Part shown: positions 8,740 through 16,091 of the stretch, piece by piece
Numbering within the stretch: the first letter of the stretch is position 1
Layout of the letters: the number at the start of each line of letters is the position of its first letter
The notes under the pieces: model-generated
Seen by the model: the letters and a program-made list of their open reading frames with translations, nothing else
Databases searched by the model: none
What the model was told of the DNA's origin: nothing
Position numbers and translations under genes: made by a program
Assembly: GCA_905209725.1 (NCBI GenBank)
Contig: CAJLTZ010000049.1
Coordinates: 1 to 18,291 of the forward strand
Source: an uncultured Muribaculaceae bacterium
Lineage (GTDB): Bacteria; Bacteroidota; Bacteroidia; Bacteroidales; Muribaculaceae
Length of the DNA stretch: 18,291 nt
Direction: 5' to 3'

Positions 8740-9156
8740 ATGATTATGAAAAACACAGACGAAAAAGCCTTGTTGCAAAAAGCCAAGGATCAGCTTGCCG
8801 CCGACCTGCTCCAGCGGGGTTACGGCGCTGTGCTGTGGGATTTAGCCACAGCGGGTTTCCATTTCATTCCCGAGATTTCCCTTACCACCGAACGCGGCTC
8901 ACAAACAGTTCGCGTCACAGGCGTATATGCCTATGATGGCCATATCTATGCCATTGAGGAGGATAAGGCGGGCGTGAATACCGACCAGTTCTATACACCC
9001 GGAGTGGATGTGCCGCCGGTAGTGGTGACACTTACCCCCGACAAGGCCGCCGAGGTGCTCGGCGACCCGACAAAACGTCCCGGCTTCACCAGCGAGGGCT
9101 CCACGGCAGAATGGCTCTCCATAGCCGACGCCTACTTTGAAGCGCTAAAGGAATAA
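8740..9156 (+). CDS. Small conserved-looking cytoplasmic protein of unknown function
   Basis: I do not recognise this 138-residue protein. It has no signal peptide or membrane segment. Visible stretches are an N-terminal helix rich in Lys and Ala, GYGAVLWDL, FHFIPEI, YAYDGHIYAIEED and a C-terminal helix ending YFEALKE. It is acidic overall. The frame opens earlier, at 8692, but ATGs at 8740 and 8746 give a more natural start (MIMKNTDEK or MKNTDEK); choosing between the two is arbitrary. Codon use matches the neighbouring core genes. It has its own terminator at 9204 and is divergent from luxS. Confidence 0.75.
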   Translation: MIMKNTDEKALLQKAKDQLAADLLQRGYGAVLWDLATAGFHFIPEISLTTERGSQTVRVTGVYAYDGHIYAIEEDKAGVNTDQFYTPGVDVPPVVVTLTPDKAAEVLGDPTKRPGFTSEGSTAEWLSIADAYFEALKE

Positions 9157-9203
9157 AATTAGATAACACGAAATTACGAATACTTTTTCGTAACCTTGAT
9201 GTT

Positions 9204-9242
9204 GCGGGAGCCACGGCCATAGGGCCAAAGCTCCCGCTTTTC
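9204..9242 (+). terminator. Terminator after the small unknown gene
   Basis: An 8-bp stem (GCGGGAGC at 9204-9211 with 9230-9237) encloses a second GGCC/GGCC pairing and is followed by TTTTCTTTG. The tail of its T tract runs into the -33 element of the ruvB promoter. Confidence 0.75.
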
Positions 9243-9274
9243 TTTGCAGATGCGCCCGAAAAGTTGTAACTTTG
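9243..9274 (+). promoter_or_regulatory. Promoter of ruvB
   Basis: TTTG (9243-9246), 20 bases, then TAACTTTG (9267-9274): a perfect Bacteroidota promoter. The last base of the -7 element lies only 4 bases before the ruvB ATG at 9279, so transcription is expected to begin at or next to the start codon. Confidence 0.75.
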
Positions 9275-9278
9275 CAAC

Positions 9279-10313
9279 ATGAGCGATGACTTTGACATCA
9301 GAAAAAACCAGTCGCGTCCCGAGGGCACGGAGTCGGACATCGAGAAGGCCCTGCGGCCGTTGGCATTCAACGACTTCACGGGGCAGGACAAGATAATAGC
9401 CAACCTGCGGGTATTCGTCCAGGCGGCGAAGATGCGGGGCGAGGCGCTGGACCACACCCTTCTCCACGGCCCTCCGGGCCTGGGCAAGACCACCCTTTCC
9501 AATATCATCGCCAACGAACTTGGCGTGGGATTCAAGACTACTTCGGGACCTGTGCTCGACAAACCGGGCGATTTAGCAGGCATCCTGATGAGCCTGGAGC
9601 CCAACGACGTGCTTTTCATCGACGAGATCCACAGGCTTCATCCCGTAGTGGAGGAATACCTCTACTCGGCGATGGAGGATTTCCGCATCGACATTCTCCT
9701 TGACAAGGGCCCTGGGGCGAAGAGCGTGCAGCTGGCGCTCTCTCCGTTCACGCTTGTGGGGGCCACCACACGGAGCGGCAACCTGACGGCGCCACTGCGC
9801 GCCCGCTTCGGCATCAACTGCCACCTGGAATATTACGACCATCCGCTTCTGCAGCAGATTGTGAAGCGGTCGGCCTCGCTGCTGCGCATCCCTATCCAGG
9901 ATGACGCCGCCCTGGAGATTGCGCTCCGCTCGCGCGGCACGCCGCGTGTGGCCAACGCGCTGCTTCGCCGCGTGCGCGATTTCGCCCAGGTGAAGGGTTC
10001 CGGCGTAATCGATCTCCAGATAGCCCGCCACGCCCTCGAGGCCCTCAACATCGACCGCTACGGACTGGATGAGATCGACAACCGCATCCTGCTCACCATC
10101 ATCGACAAATTCAAGGGCGGACCTGTAGGACTTACCACCATCGGCACCGCCATCGGCGAGGACGCCGGCACAATCGAGGAGGTTTACGAGCCATTCCTCA
10201 TCAAGGAGGGTTTCCTGAAACGCACACCGCGAGGACGCGAAGTGACGGAACTCGCCTACCGCCACCTCGGCCGCACGGGCCATCAGCCCCAAGGCCCCTC
10301 CCTCTTCGACTAA
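9279..10313 (+). CDS. ruvB: Holliday junction branch migration helicase RuvB
   Basis: RuvB is the AAA+ motor that drives branch migration of Holliday junctions with RuvA, before RuvC resolves them. Walker A is GPPGLGKT at 64-71, Walker B with DEIH at 115-118, and sensor 1 with the ATTRSG motif at about 162-167. A C-terminal winged-helix region ends GREVTELAYRHLG. Length 344 residues is normal. The start at 9279 (MSDDFDIRKN) agrees with the N-terminus typical of Bacteroidales RuvB. The promoter lies directly against this ATG. The flippase gene follows after 76 bases with no clear promoter, so it may be cotranscribed. Confidence 0.97.
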   Translation: MSDDFDIRKNQSRPEGTESDIEKALRPLAFNDFTGQDKIIANLRVFVQAAKMRGEALDHTLLHGPPGLGKTTLSNIIANELGVGFKTTSGPVLDKPGDLAGILMSLEPNDVLFIDEIHRLHPVVEEYLYSAMEDFRIDILLDKGPGAKSVQLALSPFTLVGATTRSGNLTAPLRARFGINCHLEYYDHPLLQQIVKRSASLLRIPIQDDAALEIALRSRGTPRVANALLRRVRDFAQVKGSGVIDLQIARHALEALNIDRYGLDEIDNRILLTIIDKFKGGPVGLTTIGTAIGEDAGTIEEVYEPFLIKEGFLKRTPRGREVTELAYRHLGRTGHQPQGPSLFD

Positions 10314-10389
10314 TCAATTCATATGCAATGATTCTTTATCCGCAAATCGGGGATTTGAATCATAAATCATCAATTATCAATCAGAATAA

Positions 10390-11907
10390 ATGGCCGGCAT
10401 TAAATCCCTGGCAAAGGAGACCGCCGTATATGGCCTCTCAAGCATAATCGGACGCTTCCTCAACTGGTGTCTCGTTCCTCTCTACGTCTATATCTTCCCC
10501 ACACAGGAATATGGTATCGTAAGTTATCTCTACAGTTTTACGGCTGTGGCGCTCGTAATCCTCAACTATGGCATGGAGACGGGCTTCTTCCGGTTTGCCA
10601 ACAAGGAGGGAGAGGATTCCAACCGCGTCTACACCACTTCGCTCACGTCGGTGGGCTTCACGTCTCTGCTCTTCATCATCCTGATGTCGGCCTTCATACA
10701 GCCGATATCTTCGGCGATGCTGCTGCCTCAGCACCCGATGTTTGTGTGGATGTTGGCTGTGACGGTGGCTATCGACGCTTTCTCCAATATTCCCTTCGCC
10801 TATCTGCGGTTCCGCAAGAAGGCGTTGCGCTTCGCCGGGATAAAGCTTCTTAACGTGGCCCTCAATATCTCGCTCAACCTCTTTTTTCTGATTGCCTGTC
10901 CGCGCATTGAGCAATCGGCACCGGGGCTTATCGACTGGTTTTACGCCCCTCTCGGCGGAGATGCCTTCGGAATAGGCTGGATTTTCCTGGCCAACCTTAT
11001 CTCTTCGGGCGTGATTCTGCTTTGCCTTCTTCCTGAATTAGGAGCGGCACGCTGGTCGTTCTCGATGCCGTTGCTGCGGAAGATGCTTTCCTATTCGTGG
11101 CCGTTGCTGGTGCTCGGCGTGGCCGGCATTCTTTCCCAGAACATGGGTCAGATCCTTATCCCTTATCTTTTCAAAGGGGAGGAAGAGGCAGCCCGTTCGA
11201 TGGTGGGTATCTACGGCGCCAACATCAAGATTGCGATAATAATGGTGATGTTCACGCAGGCATTCCGTTATGCCTACGAGCCATTTATCTTCGCGCAGGC
11301 GCGAGCCGAAGGGGAGGATAAGAAGAAGACTTATTGCGACGCGATGAAATTCTTCATCATCTTCGGCCTTTTCATCTTCTTAGGGGTGATGTTCTTCCTG
11401 CCGGTGCTGAAATATTTTGTGTCGCCGTCGTATTGGCCGGGCCTGGATGTTGTGCCGGTGATGATGGCTGCGGAACTTTGTTTCGGCGTGTTCTTCAATC
11501 TGTCGTTATGGTATAAGTTGACCGACCGCACTCGCTGGGGGATGTATCTGTCGCTTATATGTTTTGTGCTGATGCTTGGATTCAACTGCTGGTTTGTGCC
11601 GGCGATAGGTATACCACGCGGCTACATGGGATCTGCGTGGGCGGCCTTGGCGTCATATTTCATCGTGATGGTGATCAGCTGGATGGTAGGCCGCAAGTAT
11701 TATCCGCTGCCGTATCCGCTGAAGCGGATCGGGGTTTACTTGTGCGTAGCGGCGCTGCTATGGATAGGAGGGGAGGCTATGGCGCTTCCGCAGTTCGGGA
11801 TGCCGATGTGGGCGGTGTATCTGTTGCGCGTCTTCCTGCTGTGCCTCTACCTCTGGCTCGTGACCCGCGTGGAGAAGCTGCCGCTGCCGGCCAGATTCAG
11901 AAGATAG
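10390..11907 (+). CDS. Polysaccharide flippase (oligosaccharide/lipid carrier exporter)
   Basis: This is an integral inner-membrane protein of 505 residues with about 12-14 hydrophobic segments. It starts MAGIKSLAKETAVYGLSSIIGRFLNW, with the AGIKSLAKETA-type N-terminus typical of Wzx-like and MATE/PST-superfamily flippases. Such proteins move lipid-linked glycans across the inner membrane for surface polysaccharide or LPS assembly. No glycosyltransferases or polymerase lie next to it, so its substrate cannot be read from context. The gene may be transcribed with ruvB. Its 76-base upstream spacer holds imperfect AT-rich repeats and a small inverted repeat (ATGATTC at 10328 with GAATCAT at 10357) but no promoter match. 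Confidence 0.85.
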   Translation: MAGIKSLAKETAVYGLSSIIGRFLNWCLVPLYVYIFPTQEYGIVSYLYSFTAVALVILNYGMETGFFRFANKEGEDSNRVYTTSLTSVGFTSLLFIILMSAFIQPISSAMLLPQHPMFVWMLAVTVAIDAFSNIPFAYLRFRKKALRFAGIKLLNVALNISLNLFFLIACPRIEQSAPGLIDWFYAPLGGDAFGIGWIFLANLISSGVILLCLLPELGAARWSFSMPLLRKMLSYSWPLLVLGVAGILSQNMGQILIPYLFKGEEEAARSMVGIYGANIKIAIIMVMFTQAFRYAYEPFIFAQARAEGEDKKKTYCDAMKFFIIFGLFIFLGVMFFLPVLKYFVSPSYWPGLDVVPVMMAAELCFGVFFNLSLWYKLTDRTRWGMYLSLICFVLMLGFNCWFVPAIGIPRGYMGSAWAALASYFIVMVISWMVGRKYYPLPYPLKRIGVYLCVAALLWIGGEAMALPQFGMPMWAVYLLRVFLLCLYLWLVTRVEKLPLPARFRR

Positions 11908-11928
11908 AAAGTGGAATTTCCTCATTAA

Positions 11929-12264
11929 AATGAGATTGTCCGTCGCGCCAGATCTCTTCGCAAGCCATCGGGGAGGAAACCGGGCGGTCAGCCCGGGCAT
12001 GAGGGCAGCACGCTGGAGCTGGCGGATTGCGTGGACACCATAGAGGAAGAGGTCGCCGAGGTCTGCGATGCATGCGGGGATTCTCTGGAAGGATGCGACA
12101 AGGAACTGGATTACGTCACTCAGATAATTTCACTGCCGGAACTGAAGCCTCTGATAACGGAAGTGCGCCACTATGTCAAGGTCTGCCGTACATGCGGCAA
12201 ACGTGTCAAGTCTCACACGAAACACGGAAACTCGCCATACAACGCAATCCTCGCCCTTTTCTAA
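11929..12264 (+). pseudogene. Fragment of an IS66-family transposase
   Basis: A frame open from 11929 to 12264 reads RKPGGQPGHEG, then CDACG, then ELDYVTQIISLPELKPLITEVRHYVKVCRTCGKRVKSH (given in parts: CDACG near 12070; CRTCGKRVKS near 12183). This is the linker and zinc-finger region of IS66-type transposases. The N-terminal part is missing, there is no ATG, and the frame stops at 12262 shortly after the zinc finger, so the DDE catalytic domain is lost. It is a relic that cannot transpose. No terminal inverted repeats could be identified. Confidence 0.75.
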
Positions 12265-12477
12265 ACGGCGACTACCTCAGCGTGTCCGCTGAATAGTTGC
12301 ATCCCGCTGCGCTGAACCCCGGATGGGGTTCTTAGTGCAGTCTGCGTATGCAGAAACTTCCCGCCAAAGTGGGTCGCCGATATTGAATCCCCGTGCATGT
12401 GCCGCACGCCTGCTGCTTTGTGATGGGTAAGATTGCGATTTTTTTACTTTTTAACATATCGTTTCCTAATTATTTTA
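12265..12477 (+). other. GC-rich hairpin-bearing spacer without a gene
   Basis: No coding frame with recognisable content is seen between the IS66 relic and the lipoprotein gene. The stretch has a perfect 7-bp hairpin with a 4-base loop (12314-12320 with 12325-12331) and smaller ones (CTGC/GCAG at 12342-12353; GTGC/GCAC near 12393). It could be remnant IS sequence or a structured RNA; nothing decides between these. From about 12435 the sequence turns AT-rich and probably carries the promoter of the next gene. Confidence 0.4.
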
Positions 12478-12485
12478 TATCTTTA
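12478..12485 (+). promoter_or_regulatory. Candidate -7 element of the TPR lipoprotein gene
   Basis: TATCTTTA matches TAnnTTTG except for the last base. No TTTG is present at the expected -33 position, only a T-rich run at 12448-12452. It would give a leader of about 85 bases. Confidence 0.3.
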
Positions 12486-12572
12486 CGCATTATTTGCGGG
12501 TGAAGCCTTTCTTCACTCCTTAATATAATCTAATCCTTTCAAGATAGTTACGAAAAATCCAAATAGACAGTT

Positions 12573-14267
12573 ATGAACAAGAAAGTGATCTATCTGGCTC
12601 TCGGCGTTGCCCTGATCTCATTCACGGGCTGCAACAAGAAGCTGAGCCAGTTCAAGAGCAGTTATTTCACCACTGTTCCTACGCCGCTCGAGGCTGTGGG
12701 CCAGACCGTTCCCGGCACTGTTACCGCCAACATCCCTGCAAAGGTGATGGTGAAGAATGCCAAAGTACAGGCCGTGCCTACACTCGTATGGCAGGATGGC
12801 AGCAAAGAGGCTGAGACCACCGCTACTCCCGTCGTGTTCCAGGGCGAGGACGTACGCGCCAATGGTCAGGTGGTTTCCTACAAGGAGGGCGGCAACGTCC
12901 AGATTCCCTTCCGCTTCGTGTATTATCCCGGAGCAGAGAAGAGCGACATGTATCTCGACTTCAACGTGGACCAGAACGGCAAGACATATAAGCTCCCCCG
13001 CGTGAAAGTGGGCTATGGTGTGCTCGCCACTTCCGCCCTCGCCGGCGCCAGGACTGTGGCTCCCGCCGTGGCTCCCGATGACTTCAAGAAGGTTATCACG
13101 GAGAAATATACCGCCGATATCCACTTCCTCATCAACCAGGCCAACATCCGCGCCAACCAGACCAGCAAGGCCGACTACATCGACCTCAACAAGAAACTCA
13201 TGGAGGCCAATGCAGCTCCCAACCAGGAGATTGCCGGCATTACGGTGAACAGTTACGCTTCCCCCGAAGGCACGCTCGAATTCAACACCCAGCTCGCCGA
13301 GAAGCGTGAGAAAAACACCACCAACTATCTGGAGAACCAGCTCAAGAAGGACAAGATCACCGAATTCGGCGAACTTACCTCCTCCTTTACCCCCGAAGAC
13401 TGGGAAGGTTTCGAGAAACTTGTGGAGAAATCCAACATCCAGGACAAGGACCTTATCCTCAGCGTGCTCAAATTGTATCCTGATCCCGTGGAGCGCGAGC
13501 GTGAGATCCGCAACCTCTCCAGCGTGTTCAACGAACTCGCCGACCAGATCCTTCCCCAGCTCCGCTATTCGCGCGTGATGGCTCAGATCAACACACTCGG
13601 CAAGAGCGACCGTGAACTCGTGGACCTCTTTAACACCAATCCTCAGGCCCTCACAGAGAATGAGATGCTCTACATCGCCACTCTCACCGACGACAACATG
13701 AAGAAGATGGAGGTCTATAACAAGGCTGCCGAACTCTTTTCGAAGGACTACCGCACTTTCAACAACCTTGGCGTAACTCAGTTCCGCGCAGGCGACTATG
13801 AGGGTGCTAAGGCCAACTGGGAACATGCTCTCCGCCTCAACCCCGCCGCCAAAGAGCCGCAGATGAACCTCGGTCTCATCTCGATGATCAATGGCGACAT
13901 GGCTCGTGCCAACGAGCAGTTTGGCGCTGCTACAGGCGTGCCTGAGACAGCTGACGCCCTCGGCGTCTACTATCTCGCCCAGGGCGACCTCCAGAGCGCT
14001 GTGAATGCATTCGGCTCGCTGAAGAACAACAACGCCGCCGTGGCTCAAATCCTCAACAAAAACTATTCCGGTGCTAAAGAGATCCTTGACAACATCAAGA
14101 ACCCCGATGCCACCACATATTATCTGAATGCTGTGGTGGGCGCACGCACCAACAATGAGAACATGGTGATGAACAATCTCCGTCAGGCAGTGAAACTCGA
14201 CAACAGCCTGCTCAAGCGTGCCCAGAACGACCTCGAATTCGCATCCTATAATCTCTCTTACCTCTAA
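12573..14267 (+). CDS. Outer-envelope TPR lipoprotein with OmpA-like segment
   Basis: A lipoprotein signal peptide is evident: MNKK, a hydrophobic stretch and the lipobox FTGC with the lipidated cysteine at residue 20. A middle region (about 175-260), with NSYASPEGTLEFNTQLAEKR, resembles the peptidoglycan-binding OmpA C-terminal fold, in which a similar loop precedes an R/K-rich helix. The C-terminal third holds tetratricopeptide repeats, for example around FNNLGVTQFRAGDYEGAKANWEHALRLNP and a second near LGVYYLAQGDLQSAVNAFGSL (segments shortened: about residues 394-470). 564 residues in all. It probably tethers or organises proteins between the outer membrane and peptidoglycan; that role is inferred. 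It uses strongly biased C-ending codons, as highly expressed genes here do, and ends at a strong terminator. Confidence 0.8.
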   Translation: MNKKVIYLALGVALISFTGCNKKLSQFKSSYFTTVPTPLEAVGQTVPGTVTANIPAKVMVKNAKVQAVPTLVWQDGSKEAETTATPVVFQGEDVRANGQVVSYKEGGNVQIPFRFVYYPGAEKSDMYLDFNVDQNGKTYKLPRVKVGYGVLATSALAGARTVAPAVAPDDFKKVITEKYTADIHFLINQANIRANQTSKADYIDLNKKLMEANAAPNQEIAGITVNSYASPEGTLEFNTQLAEKREKNTTNYLENQLKKDKITEFGELTSSFTPEDWEGFEKLVEKSNIQDKDLILSVLKLYPDPVEREREIRNLSSVFNELADQILPQLRYSRVMAQINTLGKSDRELVDLFNTNPQALTENEMLYIATLTDDNMKKMEVYNKAAELFSKDYRTFNNLGVTQFRAGDYEGAKANWEHALRLNPAAKEPQMNLGLISMINGDMARANEQFGAATGVPETADALGVYYLAQGDLQSAVNAFGSLKNNNAAVAQILNKNYSGAKEILDNIKNPDATTYYLNAVVGARTNNENMVMNNLRQAVKLDNSLLKRAQNDLEFASYNLSYL

Positions 14268-14300
14268 TCAGAGATTCGATAGAAAGATTCATTATACTAT

Positions 14301-14342
14301 TGGCGCAGGAACGGAATCCATCTGTTCCTGCGCCATTGCTTT
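14301..14342 (+). terminator. Strong terminator of the TPR lipoprotein gene
   Basis: A perfect 12-bp stem (14301-14312 with 14324-14335, 11-base loop) is followed by TTGCTTT. It separates the well-expressed lipoprotein gene from the AT-rich segment that follows. Confidence 0.8.
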
Positions 14343-14371
14343 GGGAATAATGATATTATTTATTAATTTTG
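14340..14371 (+). promoter_or_regulatory. Promoter of the XRE-type regulator
   Basis: TTTG (14340-14343), 20 bases, then TAATTTTG (14364-14371): a full Bacteroidota promoter match. Transcription would begin near 14376, giving a leader of about 140 bases that contains the inverted repeat described separately. Confidence 0.7.
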
Positions 14372-14397
14372 TAAAAAGAGCGTAAACCTCAGTTATT

Positions 14398-14500
14398 GAA
14401 GTTGTCTAAACGAATTTACGTAAACTAAAAAATCTGAAGAAGTGTAAACTTTATGGCAATCTTCATTAATCTTACCATAAAAATTAGTTTAGACAACTTC
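14398..14500. repeat. Inverted repeat spanning the regulator leader
   Basis: GAAGTTGTCTAAAC at 14398-14411 is repeated in perfect inverted form at 14487-14500. Allowing one mismatch the arms extend inward to 20 bases. A third, imperfect direct copy (GAAGAAGTGTAAAC, 3 mismatches) lies at 14436-14449; it and the adjacent TTTATGG can instead pair with CCATAAA at 14475 and the right arm. The trinucleotide ATT flanks both outer ends (14395-14397 and 14501-14503). It may be an operator pair, a switchable leader structure, or a small non-autonomous transposable element with 3-bp target duplication. Confidence 0.8.
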
Positions 14501-14517
14501 ATTAAAATGATATCAAG

Positions 14518-15030
14518 ATGGCACGAATCGATATTGTGAGACTCCGCAAGGAAAAAGGGATGAGTCAGGTGGAACTTTCCCGGAAATTAGGACTTACACA
14601 AAGTTACCTTTCCACAATTGAAAATGGAAAATATCAGCTTTCTGCTGAAAAGGAGAATCTATTGAAGCAAGTAATGGGGCTTGATAATCTTGATGATTAT
14701 TATATTGCTTCAGTAGTGGAGCGCGATAAGAGGGATGAGGACATTGTTAATGAAGGCGACCTTTTAGGCCAACTTCTGAAAAAACTTCATGAGCATGCCC
14801 ATAAGGAAAATCCCGATTCCAATCATCACCACGATCATCACCAGCGTATTGAATATCTTGAAAAGGAACTCGGCGAAATGCTCGACAGAAATGAAGCGCT
14901 TTTCCAGCGAAATGAAAGACTGGAATCTAAACTCGAAGCGAAAGATGCGGAGCTTGAGGAATGCAGAAATGAAATTTACCGTCTAAGACTCAGACTCACC
15001 GGCCTGGGAATTGACCCCGCCAACATATGA
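14518..15030 (+). CDS. XRE-family DNA-binding protein with histidine-rich linker and coiled coil
   Basis: Residues 1-55 form a Cro/C1-type helix-turn-helix: RLRKEKGMSQVELSRKLGLT then QSYLSTIENGKYQLS. After an acidic linker comes a histidine-rich stretch at about 90-107 (HEHAHKENP and NHHHDHHQ). From about 108 to 160 heptad-like Glu/Leu/Arg patterns indicate a coiled coil (RIEYLEKELGEMLDRNEALF and ESKLEAKDAELEECRNE). 170 residues. HTH proteins of this class usually repress by binding palindromes; the histidine cluster suggests metal binding, which is inference only. The ATG at 14518 is the only sensible start. Codon use is more AT-rich than the genes to the left. It is convergent with the small exported-protein gene, whose stop lies 19 bases away. 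Confidence 0.85.
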   Translation: MARIDIVRLRKEKGMSQVELSRKLGLTQSYLSTIENGKYQLSAEKENLLKQVMGLDNLDDYYIASVVERDKRDEDIVNEGDLLGQLLKKLHEHAHKENPDSNHHHDHHQRIEYLEKELGEMLDRNEALFQRNERLESKLEAKDAELEECRNEIYRLRLRLTGLGIDPANI

Positions 15031-15049
15031 CGAAATTACAAGTCTACCG

Positions 15050-15481
15050 CTATCTGCGAGCCTTGTTCAGATGAGCCTTGTCGATAAGGGGATAAATTTC
15101 ATTAGAGAAAATCTCTTTCGACACAATTCGATAATGCTGGTGGTAAGCCTCGTTGAATCTTTTGCTGTGATGCACGATAAATTTGTTGTCTGCCAGAAGT
15201 TCCATTATCTCCTTCCGGTCGGCCTCCTCATCGGGATATGAGAATCCGTTCTCTTTGATGATATCATCTATGGCTTCCCATTCCTGTTTCCAATCCTCCG
15301 GAGCGGGGAGTTCAATTGAGGAAACACTTTTCCTTTCTTCCTGCTGACAGGGATAATATCGCTCGGATATTGTCGGCTTAAAAGCGTAGGATGAAACGCA
15401 GAAAAGGCCGAGTAAAGATACTATTAAGATTATACTTTTTTCATCGTATTTCAAGGATATATAAATCGTCGGAATATTCAA
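15050..15481 (-). CDS. Small exported protein of unknown function, start out of frame at an A6 tract
   Basis: The frame encodes a hydrophobic segment (SIILIVSLLGLFCVSSYAF), a plausible Sec signal peptide with cleavage after SYA, and then about 105 polar residues with no known domain (PAPEDWKQEWEAIDDIIKE; HHSKRFNEAYHQHY). The natural start appears to be the ATG at 15444, which overlaps the methyltransferase stop as ATGA, but it reads M-K-K-V-stop. One more A in the following run of six (15441-15436) would join it to the signal peptide as MKKSIILIV. In the sequence as given, translation must start at TTG 15454 or ATG 15481 inside the methyltransferase gene. It could be functional through those starts, phase-variable, a fresh pseudogene, or a sequencing error. 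Confidence 0.6.
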   Translation of the reverse strand: MNIPTIYISLKYDEKSIILIVSLLGLFCVSSYAFKPTISERYYPCQQEERKSVSSIELPAPEDWKQEWEAIDDIIKENGFSYPDEEADRKEIMELLADNKFIVHHSKRFNEAYHQHYRIVSKEIFSNEIYPLIDKAHLNKARR

Positions 15482-16034
15482 TTACATTTGCCGACAAGCC
15501 CCAGTTGCGGATTCTCTCGGCAAGTACGGGAGCCGGGGGCAGGAGATGGGCATCGGCCTTTATATCGCCGTGGACATGATTAATAAAATCCTCGCGGCAT
15601 GGAAATGCAATTACAATTCTGCCGATGTCGCTAAGATGGCTGGCGGCAATCTCTTTTAGCAGACATTCAGGATTGCCGAGATGAGGATATACGCAATACA
15701 TCATCACCAGATCGTAGCGGCCATCCGGGAAATCCTTTTCGAAATCGCACAACCTGAATCGAACATTAGCGATATCTCCGAATTTTGCTTTAGCATGATC
15801 AAGCATCTTCTGAGAGAAATCTACGGCTGTGACACTTCCTTTCGGACCAGTGAGGCGGGCCATATAAGGAATCAGTACACCGGTGCCTGTGCCCAGGTCA
15901 AGAATTTTTTCTCCCGGAAAGATACAGATTTCACCCAGAAAACGGTGAATTCTGTCGGGAACGGATAATTTTTCATTGGAATCCCACGTGTCGGCGATGG
16001 AGTCGAAGAATTCCGGAGAAGAATGTGCTTTCAT
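15441..16034 (-). CDS. Class I SAM-dependent methyltransferase
   Basis: A Rossmann-fold methyltransferase of 197 residues from the start chosen here. Motif I is KILDLGTGTGVLIPYMA, followed by the acidic end of beta 2 in VTAVDFSQKML and motif II-like DLVMMYCVYPHLG. These fit the UbiE/Methyltransf_11 or _25 group; small-molecule substrates are usual but cannot be named here. ATGs at 16052 and 16112 are also in frame. I prefer 16034 (MKAHSSPEFFDSIA) because a promoter match places the transcript start near 16050. Its stop overlaps the ATG of the exported-protein gene by ATGA, so the two were translationally coupled. It is divergent from the TonB-dependent receptor. Confidence 0.85.
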   Translation of the reverse strand: MKAHSSPEFFDSIADTWDSNEKLSVPDRIHRFLGEICIFPGEKILDLGTGTGVLIPYMARLTGPKGSVTAVDFSQKMLDHAKAKFGDIANVRFRLCDFEKDFPDGRYDLVMMYCVYPHLGNPECLLKEIAASHLSDIGRIVIAFPCREDFINHVHGDIKADAHLLPPAPVLAERIRNWGLSANVIEYSDDLYILEIR

Positions 16035-16054
16035 ATAATTCGGTAATATCATCA

Positions 16055-16085
16055 CAAAATTTCGATAATATATAAATATAACAAA
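16055..16085 (-). promoter_or_regulatory. Promoter of the methyltransferase gene
   Basis: On the minus strand TTTG (16085-16082) is followed after 19 bases by AAATTTTG (16062-16055), which differs from TAnnTTTG only at the first base. The leader to the ATG at 16034 would be about 16 bases. Confidence 0.5.
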
Positions 16086-16091
16086 ATTTAT

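Noticed and set aside
10314..10389. Terminator after ruvB
   Set aside because: The inverted repeat here (10328-10334 with 10357-10363) is short and interrupted and lacks a T tract.
12618..14048. Minus-strand open frame of 476 codons across the lipoprotein gene
   Set aside because: It is antisense to a convincing lipoprotein with TPR repeats; strong codon bias on the real strand removes stops on the other.
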